Of a DNA stretch of 25,067 bases, positions 6,886 to 13,085 are shown piece after piece (the first letter of the stretch is position 1; each line of letters starts with the position of its first letter). Made by a program: the position numbers and the translations under genes. The notes beneath the pieces are model-generated. The model was not told where the DNA came from, did not search any database, and saw nothing but the letters and a program-made list of their open reading frames with translations. The stretch comes from Leptolinea sp. UBA5366 (lineage in GTDB: Bacteria; Chloroflexota; Anaerolineae; Anaerolineales; Anaerolineaceae): the NCBI GenBank assembly GCA_002407845.1, contig DHPK01000031.1, positions 317 through 25,383 of the forward strand, in the 5' to 3' direction.

Positions 6886-7563
6886 TCACGGAACGTAGAT
6901 GGTATACCCGAATTCGCAGAAGTTCTCGTCTCCATTGTTCAAAACATAGAAGGCTTCATACTTGCCGTCATTTTTCTTTTCGGTCGGGGCGCGCATCGGA
7001 ATACTGATCTCGAAAGATTCATCCGGCGCGACTTCGGTGACTGGCAGCGCATAGGCGTAATGCGGCTCAACTTCGGCTTTAAGCCCTTCTGACCAGTGAA
7101 TGGTGGTCTCATTTCCCCAGGTTTTCGAACCGGTGTTGGTGATTCTGACCTGGAAGAGGAATTCAGTGTTGGGATTGAATTGCCCGTAGTAGTAAGGGCT
7201 GAGCAATTCTGTGGTGCAGTCATATCCGGTCGGGTTAGGTGTGCGCGTCGGTTCGAGTGTTTCAGTCGGCGTTCCCTGCGGCGCAGGGGTGGCGGTGGGA
7301 ATGTTTGCCAGTCGTTCCAGCTCGCCGATGCGGGCTTCCTGCGCGGCATTCAAGGCTTCGAGCGCTGCGATTCGGGACTCAAGACCCGCGATTTTCTGAT
7401 CAACCTGGATGTTGATCGCATCCTGAATCTGTTTGGTCAGCGCCTCCAGATCGAGTGAAATCAGCGGAGTTGTTTCCTGTGAAAGCGGAGCAAAACCAGC
7501 GGTAAATGCTGCAGCCAAAATTGTAATTAACAGTATGCCCTGTCTCATTTTTATGCTTTTCAT
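6886..7563 (-). CDS. Secreted coiled-coil protein with C-terminal NBR1-Ig-like domain
   Basis: A 225-residue exported protein of unknown role. Residues 1-26 are a signal peptide (MKSIKMRQGILLITILAAAF, then TAGFA). Residues about 38-88 form a heptad coiled coil (IAGLESRIAALEALNAAQEA). Residues 89-112 are a Thr/Pro linker (PTATPAPQGTPTETLEPTRT). Residues 114-225 look like the NBR1-type Ig fold common in Chloroflexota surface proteins: FLFQVRITNTGSKTW, then EVAPDESFEISIPMRAP and EFGYTIYVP. Two cysteines (about 115 and 216) may pair. No membrane anchor or lipobox is seen, so it is probably released or held by the coiled coil. The ATG at 7561-7563 has AAGGAG at 7572-7577, eight bases away. It is divergent from the amino acid binding lipoprotein gene. 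Confidence 0.83.
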   Translation of the reverse strand: MKSIKMRQGILLITILAAAFTAGFAPLSQETTPLISLDLEALTKQIQDAINIQVDQKIAGLESRIAALEALNAAQEARIGELERLANIPTATPAPQGTPTETLEPTRTPNPTGYDCTTELLSPYYYGQFNPNTEFLFQVRITNTGSKTWGNETTIHWSEGLKAEVEPHYAYALPVTEVAPDESFEISIPMRAPTEKKNDGKYEAFYVLNNGDENFCEFGYTIYVP

Positions 7564-7602
7564 CTTTTCTACTCCTTTTAAACCTGCTCAATCAAACAAT
7601 TA

Positions 7603-7611
7603 ATCCTAACA
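7603..7611 (-). promoter_or_regulatory. Candidate extended -10 element for the Ig-like gene
   Basis: Minus strand TGTTAGGAT, about 40 bases upstream of the ATG at 7563. No clear -35. Confidence 0.3.
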
Positions 7612-7700
7612 TATCTTGAATAAAAACGATGTTCAGACGCGTTTTGTTTCAGCCTCTGGACTGGCGTACTGTCACCACTTTATCGGGCGGCGAGATTTTG

Positions 7701-7709
7701 TGCTAAAAT
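7701..7709 (+). promoter_or_regulatory. Candidate extended -10 element for the amino acid binding lipoprotein gene
   Basis: TGCTAAAAT on the plus strand, 41 bases upstream of the ATG at 7751. No convincing -35. A start upstream of this element would put it inside the gene, which supports the ATG at 7751. Confidence 0.4.
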
Positions 7710-7738
7710 CCGAAAGAATATTTCAATGGGATTATTGT

Positions 7739-7744
7739 AAGGAG
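7739..7744 (+). promoter_or_regulatory. Ribosome binding site deciding the lipoprotein start
   Basis: AAGGAG six bases before the ATG at 7751. The open frame extends to 7616 but only the ATG at 7751 gives a proper signal peptide. Confidence 0.85.
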
Positions 7745-7750
7745 CGAATA

Positions 7751-8506
7751 ATGAAGAAAATCACATCGACTATTTTGATAGTACTGGCATTTTTGATGAT
7801 TGCCGGTTGTTCAGCAAAAAAATCTGAAAAAGCAGTCCGAGTTGCGACAGATCCAACCTGGCCGCCATTTGAAATGATGGACGAAGCAACGAAGGAAATC
7901 ACTGGTTTTGAGATCGACCTGCTGAAAGCCATCGCTGAAAATCAGAAATTTGCAGTGGAATTCGTCAATGTCAATTTTGACGCCTTGATTCCAGGAATCG
8001 GCACCTGCCAGTATGAAGTCGGCGCCTCAACCATCACGGTCACTGAGGAACGCAAAGGCCAGATGCTCTTTTCTGAACCCTTCATTCAAATCGGTCAGAT
8101 CATGACTGTTAAAGAAGGCGTTGAAGGGCTGGTCAACAAAGAAGATTTCAAAGATAAAGTCATCGGTGCTCAGACTGGAACCACCGGCGCGATTATGGCT
8201 GCCGAATGGGAAGCAGAAGGCATTGGAAAACTGCGCGGTTATGACACAGTTGACCTGGCGTATCTGGACCTGAAAAATGGACAGATTGACGGCGTTCTCG
8301 GCGATAGCACCATGGCAGAAAGCTATGTCAAATCGCTGGGCGGAATCGTGATTGTCGGCGAAACTTATTCAAGCGAAGACATCGCGTTTGCAGTTTGCAA
8401 GGATAACAAGGACATGGTTACGAAACTGGATGCCGGGCTGAAAGCTGTCAAGGATTCCGGCAAATATGACGAACTCTTCCAGAAATATTTTGTTGACGCG
8501 AAATAA
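7751..8506 (+). CDS. Polar amino acid ABC transporter substrate-binding lipoprotein (family 3)
   Basis: 251 residues. The first 20 are a lipoprotein signal peptide ending in the lipobox IAGC (lipidated Cys20). The mature part is a family 3 solute-binding protein: VRVATDPTWPPFEMMDE, GFEIDLLKAIAE, NFDALIPGIG, TVTEERKGQMLFSEPF (substrate carboxylate-binding Arg region), IGAQTGTTG and the C-terminal DNKDMVTKLDAGLKAVKDSG. Such proteins capture glutamine, arginine, histidine or similar ligands outside the membrane and hand them to an HisM/HisP-type permease. The likely partners lie at 10164-11734 on the other strand, about 1.7 kb away. The gene has its own promoter, ribosome binding site and terminator. 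Ligand specificity cannot be read from the sequence; proximity to a guanidine hydrolase makes arginine-like ligands plausible. Confidence 0.93.
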   Translation: MKKITSTILIVLAFLMIAGCSAKKSEKAVRVATDPTWPPFEMMDEATKEITGFEIDLLKAIAENQKFAVEFVNVNFDALIPGIGTCQYEVGASTITVTEERKGQMLFSEPFIQIGQIMTVKEGVEGLVNKEDFKDKVIGAQTGTTGAIMAAEWEAEGIGKLRGYDTVDLAYLDLKNGQIDGVLGDSTMAESYVKSLGGIVIVGETYSSEDIAFAVCKDNKDMVTKLDAGLKAVKDSGKYDELFQKYFVDAK

Positions 8507-8529
8507 GAATAAAGAATAAACAATAAGAC

Positions 8530-8559
8530 AAAACGCGCTGATCAATGTCAGCGCGTTTT
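8530..8559 (+). terminator. Intrinsic terminator of the binding-protein gene
   Basis: AAAACGCGCTGA and its complement form a 12-bp stem over a six-base loop, followed by T8556-T8561. It starts 24 bases after the stop codon. Confidence 0.9.
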
Positions 8560-8607
8560 TTGTAGTTAAAATTGTTTTCCAGATTTGAAATGAAGATTTG
8601 CCGTTTG

Positions 8608-9093
8608 TTAGTTGAGTAAATGAATTATCGTTTGCATGAAATCTTCAACTCCCTGCACCATCAGGCTGATTAATTGATCCTGGTCATCAAAATTCGGATT
8701 CGATGTCAAAGTACATTCAATTATGGCATCCGGGTTGTTCTCATCATGAAAGACTTTTATCTGCCCGAATCCTTCTTCCCAGTTGATTGATCGATATTGT
8801 CGGGCGATTGACCGGTTGCGGGCAGACAGCCAGACTTCAAAATGACCTTTCTCATGCAGGTAGACAACTGCGATCTTCAACTCTTTGCTCAATAATTCTT
8901 GGGAGCTGATTGCAAAAAAAGTAATATCCATTCTGCCTTGATAGACATTTCTTACCTCGTATTGCGGAAATTTATTCGCAAAATCAGCTCTTAATTTCCC
9001 GATGAATTCCAAGATTCCGCGATAAGCATGCGGGAGGTCTCCCTGTTGGATTTGGCTGGTATATTCGCTTATCAGTTGATTCATGGATTTCAT
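8608..9093 (-). CDS. DUF7000-like protein
   Basis: 161 residues, no signal peptide or membrane span, presumably cytoplasmic. The pattern MNQLISEYTSQIQQGDLPHA YRGI near the start, then FPQYEV..VYQGRMDITFF, LKIAVVYLHEKGHFEVWLS and NPNFDDQDQLISLMVQGVED towards the end, matches my memory of the DUF7000 family, whose members are similarly short and have no known function. The ATG at 9091-9093 is chosen because AAGGAA lies at 9099-9104, five bases upstream; an upstream ATG (9156) would run the coding region into the T-tract of the terminator for the next gene. It lies between two terminators and appears to be its own transcription unit. Confidence 0.72.
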   Translation of the reverse strand: MKSMNQLISEYTSQIQQGDLPHAYRGILEFIGKLRADFANKFPQYEVRNVYQGRMDITFFAISSQELLSKELKIAVVYLHEKGHFEVWLSARNRSIARQYRSINWEEGFGQIKVFHDENNPDAIIECTLTSNPNFDDQDQLISLMVQGVEDFMQTIIHLLN

Positions 9094-9098
9094 GAATT

Positions 9099-9104
9099 TT
9101 CCTT
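9099..9104 (-). promoter_or_regulatory. Ribosome binding site deciding the DUF7000-like start
   Basis: Minus strand AAGGAA, five bases before the ATG at 9093. It favours that start over the upstream ATG at 9156. Confidence 0.6.
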
Positions 9105-9158
9105 GTACTTTCCTTGTGTGAATCTCTTTTTTCCTGTCTGATCCAAATTTTGTCATTC

Positions 9159-9189
9159 AAAAAAAGCACCAAAGGAGTTCCTTCAGTGC
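9159..9189 (-). terminator. Intrinsic terminator of the DDAH-like gene
   Basis: On the minus strand GCACTGAAGGA folds with TCCTTTGGTGC, an 11-bp stem if two G-U wobbles are allowed, followed by seven T. It lies about 70 bases past the DDAH-like stop. Confidence 0.75.
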
Positions 9190-9257
9190 ATTTCATTGCG
9201 TCAATTTAGTCTGTTAGATTTAAAGCGTTCGAGTTTGTAGAATTACCTCTCAAAAGG

Positions 9258-10049
9258 TCAATCAATCGGCGGAACGCGCAGAGAAAGACAGGTCAATCCG
9301 CCATCCTGCTTCATAAACTCGCTCATCGGCGTTTCAATCAATTTGAATCCGGCAGCTTTGATCTGAGCGGCAGTTTTCTCATACCCCTGCGGCATGATGA
9401 CATAATCATTCGCCCGGACGCAGTTTGATGCATAAATTTCGTTTTCAGGAACGACAATTTTCTTGAACCGGTTGAGTTCGGAGTCGTGTTGAATGACCGG
9501 GTTCATGACGAATGTGCCATCGCCTAAATAGCTCATGCAGGTCTTAAGATGGAGCACGGACGGATGTGCGCGGATGCTGATAATGCTGCTGGTAAAGCCG
9601 TATTTTTTCAGGATTGCTGCCAGCTGACAGGCACCTTCTTCATTCGTGCGTCTGGAAAGTCCGATGAAAAAATGATCTTCCACTCTGCAGATGTCGCCGC
9701 CCTCGACCGTCGCGCTGCCGCTGATTCTTTCGATTTTGTATCCGTAGATTTTTTGAATTTCCGGCGCGATCCGCTCTGTCTCACCTCTGCGGCTTTGGGC
9801 TGAAAAGTTCGTCAGAATGGCAACCCGGTTGGTGACAATCGCCGGGTCTTCCGTGAAACAGGAGTCCGGATATTCATCATCGGCATCCAATACGATAACC
9901 TCAACGCCGCAGCGTGTTAAGGCTTCAATGTAAGACTGGTGCTGCTTCCTTGCCAAGGCTGAATCGGCTTTGCCAAAAATGCCCGGTGTGATCCCATCTG
10001 CAAAGGTTGTGGCGGGAGTTCTTACAATTGCTTTTTCAATTCGATTCAT
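9258..10049 (-). CDS. Dimethylarginine dimethylaminohydrolase (DDAH)-type guanidine hydrolase
   Basis: 263 residues, the usual length for bacterial DDAH of the amidinotransferase/pentein fold. The expected active-site set is present: EDPA with Asp68, EGGD with Glu116, HLKT with His167, and the nucleophile Cys254 in GGLTCLSLRV close to the C-terminus, spacing that matches known bacterial DDAH (Cys-His-Glu). The family hydrolyses methylated arginines to citrulline and methylamines in the cytoplasm; some relatives act on arginine or other guanidines, so the exact substrate is inferred. The ATG at 10047-10049 has AGAAGGG five bases upstream. It follows the ATPase gene of a polar amino acid importer by 114 bases on the same strand and has its own candidate promoter, so it may be partly co-regulated with that importer. 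Confidence 0.88.
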   Translation of the reverse strand: MNRIEKAIVRTPATTFADGITPGIFGKADSALARKQHQSYIEALTRCGVEVIVLDADDEYPDSCFTEDPAIVTNRVAILTNFSAQSRRGETERIAPEIQKIYGYKIERISGSATVEGGDICRVEDHFFIGLSRRTNEEGACQLAAILKKYGFTSSIISIRAHPSVLHLKTCMSYLGDGTFVMNPVIQHDSELNRFKKIVVPENEIYASNCVRANDYVIMPQGYEKTAAQIKAAGFKLIETPMSEFMKQDGGLTCLSLRVPPID

Positions 10050-10096
10050 AAAAACCCTTCTAATTTCAATGATTTTGTTTTTTTAACCAAATACAG

Positions 10097-10105
10097 ATCA
10101 TACCA
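10097..10105 (-). promoter_or_regulatory. Candidate extended -10 element for the DDAH-like gene
   Basis: Minus strand TGGTATGAT, about 48 bases upstream of the DDAH-like ATG. The same nine bases, preceded by a similar AATTGC block, occur upstream of the permease gene at 11828-11836. Confidence 0.45.
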
Positions 10106-10163
10106 GATGATGCAATTCCATAACATGATCAGATAGATCTGCCCTTGTTGAAATGAAAAATGA

Positions 10164-10898
10164 TTAAAGAATACGGCTCAAAAAAAGTTTGGTGCGCTCT
10201 TCCTTAGGATTGGTAAAGAGCTCATCATTCGGCGCTTCTTCGATGATTTTCCCGCTGTCCATCAGGATGCAGCGATTTGCGGCAGCACGCGCGAACCCCA
10301 TTTCATGAGAAACAACGACCATCGTCATGCCTTCTTTTGCCAGCTGGATCATGACTTCAAGCACTTCCTGGATCATTTCCGGGTCAAGCGCACTGGTCGG
10401 TTCGTCGAACAGCATGATTTTCGGGTTCATTGCCAATGCCCGGGCGATTGCGACCCGCTGCTGCTGACCTCCGGAGAGCTGAAGCGGGAACGCACTGGCT
10501 TTTTCCGGAATACCGACTTTTTCAAGCAGCAGCATGGCGGTTTCATACGCCTCTTTTTCGCCGCGCTTCCGCACGATTTTCTGCGCTAGCATGACATTAT
10601 CCAGCACAGTCAGATGCGGGAAAAGGTTAAATTGCTGAAAAACCATGCCGACTTCCATCCGCAGCGCGTTGATGTCTTTGTGATTGTTGACCGAATGCCC
10701 GTCAACAATGATGTCGCCAAAATCGATTTGCTCCAGATTGTTGATGCTGCGCAGCAGGGTCGATTTGCCCGATCCGGACGGGCCGATAATCATGATAACT
10801 TCGCCCTTGTAAACGTCCAGTGATACGCCGCGCAGTGCCTGAATGTCATCCCTGAAATATTTGTGCACATCCCGAATGCTGATAATCGGTTCTTCCAT
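10164..10898 (-). CDS. Polar amino acid ABC transporter ATP-binding protein (GlnQ/HisP type)
   Basis: 244 residues with every ABC ATPase motif: Walker A GPSGSGKST (39-47), Q-loop VFQQFNLFPH (about 86-95), signature LSGGQQQR (141-148), Walker B IMLFDEPTSALDPE (161-174) and switch VVVSHE. The pattern matches ATPases of polar amino acid importers, acting at the inner face of the membrane with the permease encoded just upstream. The ATG at 10896-10898 is preferred because GGAG (10907-10910) is eight bases away. The ATG two codons earlier (10904) overlaps the permease stop as ATGA but leaves only two bases to the GGAG. Either way the two genes are translationally coupled. Confidence 0.95.
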   Translation of the reverse strand: MEEPIISIRDVHKYFRDDIQALRGVSLDVYKGEVIMIIGPSGSGKSTLLRSINNLEQIDFGDIIVDGHSVNNHKDINALRMEVGMVFQQFNLFPHLTVLDNVMLAQKIVRKRGEKEAYETAMLLLEKVGIPEKASAFPLQLSGGQQQRVAIARALAMNPKIMLFDEPTSALDPEMIQEVLEVMIQLAKEGMTMVVVSHEMGFARAAANRCILMDSGKIIEEAPNDELFTNPKEERTKLFLSRIL

Positions 10899-10900
10899 TC

Positions 10901-11734
10901 TCATTTCTCCAACTTCGTTTTATTTTCAAGGAGTTTCACGATGCGCGCTGCGATCAGCGTCATCAGCAGGTAAATCAGTGCCACCATCAGCCAGGTCTCA
11001 ATCGGCAGAAAGGTCGTGGACATGAATTCGCGTCCTCGGCGTGTCAGGTCTGCAACCGCGACCACTGAAACCAGCGAAGAATCTTTCAGCAGGGTGATAA
11101 ATTCATTACCGATCGCTGGCATAATCGTGCGGTAAGCCTGCGGGAGAATAATGTAGCGCATTGCCTGCGGCTGTGTCATGCCAAGCGAGCGGGCGGCTTC
11201 CATCTGTCCTGCCGGCAGCGCTTCAATGCCTGCCCGCACGATCTCTGCCATGTAGGCGGCATAACAGATAGAAATACCGATGATCGCCATCATGATCGGA
11301 TTCGCGAGGTAGGTTTCAAACGGTTCGTAATTGAGCGTTTTGCCGAGATTGATAATGATTGCCGGAAATGCAAAGTACCAGACCATCAGCTGCACCAGCA
11401 GCGGAATCCCGCGCACAACTTCGACATAAACCGAAACTACTCCGTAGATGAGCTTGTTTTTTGAGACGCGCCCCAGCCCGCAGAGCAGTCCGAGGATCAT
11501 GGTCAGAATAAAAGAGGTCAGCGTGACGACCAGCGTAATGATCACGCCATCGCTGACGTAATTTAAAATTCTTGAAAACGGCTGGGGAACGAGCGTCACC
11601 AGCAGAATGATCAGCAGCAGGACGATGATGACCAAGCCCCACCAGGCATCTATTCTGGATAACTCACCGACCTGAGGCAGATTTTTGTCAATCCACGAGT
11701 TTGTTGTGTTTTTCTTGATGTTTTTACTCTGCAT
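10901..11734 (-). CDS. Polar amino acid ABC transporter permease (HisM/GlnP type)
   Basis: 277 residues. A short cytoplasmic N-terminus is followed by a hydrophobic segment (WWGLVIIVLLLIILLVTLV) and about five more spans, the layout of the HisM/QM family. The cytoplasmic EAA loop that contacts the ATPase is clear: EAARSLGMTQPQAMRYIILP with a following A..MPAIGNEF. The ATG at 11732-11734 is selected because AGGAAGG lies at 11740-11746, five bases upstream; the TTG five codons further up would overlap that site. It overlaps the ATPase gene at its 3' end. A single permease gene suggests a homodimeric channel. The binding protein encoded at 7751-8506 is the likely extracytoplasmic partner. Confidence 0.94.
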   Translation of the reverse strand: MQSKNIKKNTTNSWIDKNLPQVGELSRIDAWWGLVIIVLLLIILLVTLVPQPFSRILNYVSDGVIITLVVTLTSFILTMILGLLCGLGRVSKNKLIYGVVSVYVEVVRGIPLLVQLMVWYFAFPAIIINLGKTLNYEPFETYLANPIMMAIIGISICYAAYMAEIVRAGIEALPAGQMEAARSLGMTQPQAMRYIILPQAYRTIMPAIGNEFITLLKDSSLVSVVAVADLTRRGREFMSTTFLPIETWLMVALIYLLMTLIAARIVKLLENKTKLEK

Positions 11735-11739
11735 TCCTG

Positions 11740-11746
11740 CCTTCCT
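11740..11746 (-). promoter_or_regulatory. Ribosome binding site deciding the permease start
   Basis: Minus strand AGGAAGG, five bases before the ATG at 11734. Confidence 0.7.
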
Positions 11747-11827
11747 CAAACGATGGATCGAAGCTGGTTTCAGCCCGATTCAGAGCGGATTCTTTAGCGT
11801 TCGGATAGCTATAATTTGCGTTATTCT

Positions 11828-11836
11828 ATCATACCA
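11828..11836 (-). promoter_or_regulatory. Candidate extended -10 element for the amino acid permease operon
   Basis: Minus strand TGGTATGAT about 94 bases upstream of the permease ATG, identical to the element before the DDAH-like gene. No clear -35. No terminator is seen between the glycosyltransferase stop (11868) and this element. Confidence 0.4.
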
Positions 11837-11867
11837 GCAGGCAATTGTCTCGCGCTGGCGAAAGAAA

Positions 11868-13082
11868 TCATTTTTTATGAATCATCTGCTCGAGCAGGGC
11901 TTCAAACGCGCCAGCGGTCTTTTCACGGGAAAAATCTTGCTGAATTGCCAGCAGCCCATTTTCGCCCATTCGGCGGCAGCGTTCCGAGTCATTTGCCAGC
12001 TCAGTCACTGCCCGCGCCAGCGCGCCGGCATCACCAGGAGGAACAAAGATTCCAGCATCATACTTTTCAACGACTTCGCGGATGACGCCGTCGATTTGGC
12101 AGATGACAGCTTTACCGGCTGCCATGAAATCGAATACTTTGTTCGGGTAGGTTGTTTTAAACGCTGGAATGGCTTTCAAAATTGCCAGCCCGGCATCGGA
12201 TGCAGCGATCACATCCGCCATCCCGGATTTTGCAACCGGCAGAATGAACATCACATTTTCGAGCTGCTTTTGCTGTGCCTGAGCGATCAGGCTGTCCTTT
12301 TCTTTTCCGCTGCCAACCAGCACAAAGCGGATCCGCCGATCTTCTTTCAGCTGCTCGGCTGCTGCTAAAACCGTTTGCAGGTCGTTTGCCGGACCATGTG
12401 CGCCAGTGTACATCACGACGAATTGATCCTCCAACTGCCATTGACGGCGTAAAGTTTCCCCATGATCAGTGCTTTCAAACATCTTTGGGTCGGCAGCGTT
12501 TGGGATCAAGACAGCCGTCTTTCCGCAGATTTTCTGAATGTGCGGAATGAATCCCGGAGAGTTGACAATAATCTGATCCGCTCGCTTGTAAAGAAATTTT
12601 TCAAGCCAGAGAGATGCACGGATCAGGACTTTGTTTTTAAGGACTCCCATGCCAATCGCAAATTCAGGCCATAAATCGCGAATTTCCAGCAGAAATTTTC
12701 GCCCCTTGCGCTTAGCAATCAGCCAGGCGGATAACGCCTGAAATAAATTGGGAGAAGTGCCCCAGACCAGATCAACGTCTTTGACTTTCCCCGCTTCGCG
12801 GATGGATGAAAACATGAAACTGAAAAAGGCGTTTAACCGGCTGAAAAAACCGCGGTGATAGCCCTGACTGGTGTAGGCGTAGCGAATCGTCAGCCCTTGT
12901 TCCGGTTCGGACACTTCATTTTGCAGATCTGCTTTGGTTTCGCCGGTCAGATAGCTCTGCGGACTGGTGATCACCGTCACGCGGTGGCCATGGCTGACCA
13001 GCCTGCGCGCCAGTTCTGCATGGCGCGTGCCGCCGGCTTCACCGGTGGTTACAAAGGCCTGATGGATCAATAAAATATGCAT
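11868..13082 (-). CDS. Glycosyltransferase family 4 (WbuB-like)
   Basis: 404 residues, a GT-B fold transferase of the GT4 type. The N-terminal acceptor domain starts MHILLIHQAFVTTGEAGGTR (typical glycine-rich loop) and holds EIRDLWPE (133-140). The C-terminal nucleotide-sugar domain starts at FVVMYTGAHG (221-230) and contains the donor-binding region YPNKVFDFMAAGKAVI (312-327), where family members carry the E-x7-E type motif. Such enzymes add a sugar to a lipid-linked or polysaccharide acceptor at the cytoplasmic face; sugar and acceptor are unknown. The start ATG at 13080-13082 lies three bases after the lyase stop codon, and its ribosome binding site AGGTGAG overlaps that stop, so the genes are coupled. 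It is the last gene of a three-gene operon. Confidence 0.92.
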   Translation of the reverse strand: MHILLIHQAFVTTGEAGGTRHAELARRLVSHGHRVTVITSPQSYLTGETKADLQNEVSEPEQGLTIRYAYTSQGYHRGFFSRLNAFFSFMFSSIREAGKVKDVDLVWGTSPNLFQALSAWLIAKRKGRKFLLEIRDLWPEFAIGMGVLKNKVLIRASLWLEKFLYKRADQIIVNSPGFIPHIQKICGKTAVLIPNAADPKMFESTDHGETLRRQWQLEDQFVVMYTGAHGPANDLQTVLAAAEQLKEDRRIRFVLVGSGKEKDSLIAQAQQKQLENVMFILPVAKSGMADVIAASDAGLAILKAIPAFKTTYPNKVFDFMAAGKAVICQIDGVIREVVEKYDAGIFVPPGDAGALARAVTELANDSERCRRMGENGLLAIQQDFSREKTAGAFEALLEQMIHKK

Positions 13083-13085
13083 CGC

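Noticed and set aside
7616..7750. N-terminal extension of the amino acid binding protein
   Set aside because: It starts at a poor codon, covers the promoter and ribosome binding site, and would bury the lipoprotein signal peptide.
9094..9156. 21-residue N-terminal extension of the DUF7000-like protein
   Set aside because: It has no ribosome binding site and lies almost on the terminator T-tract; the remembered family pattern starts at the ATG at 9093.
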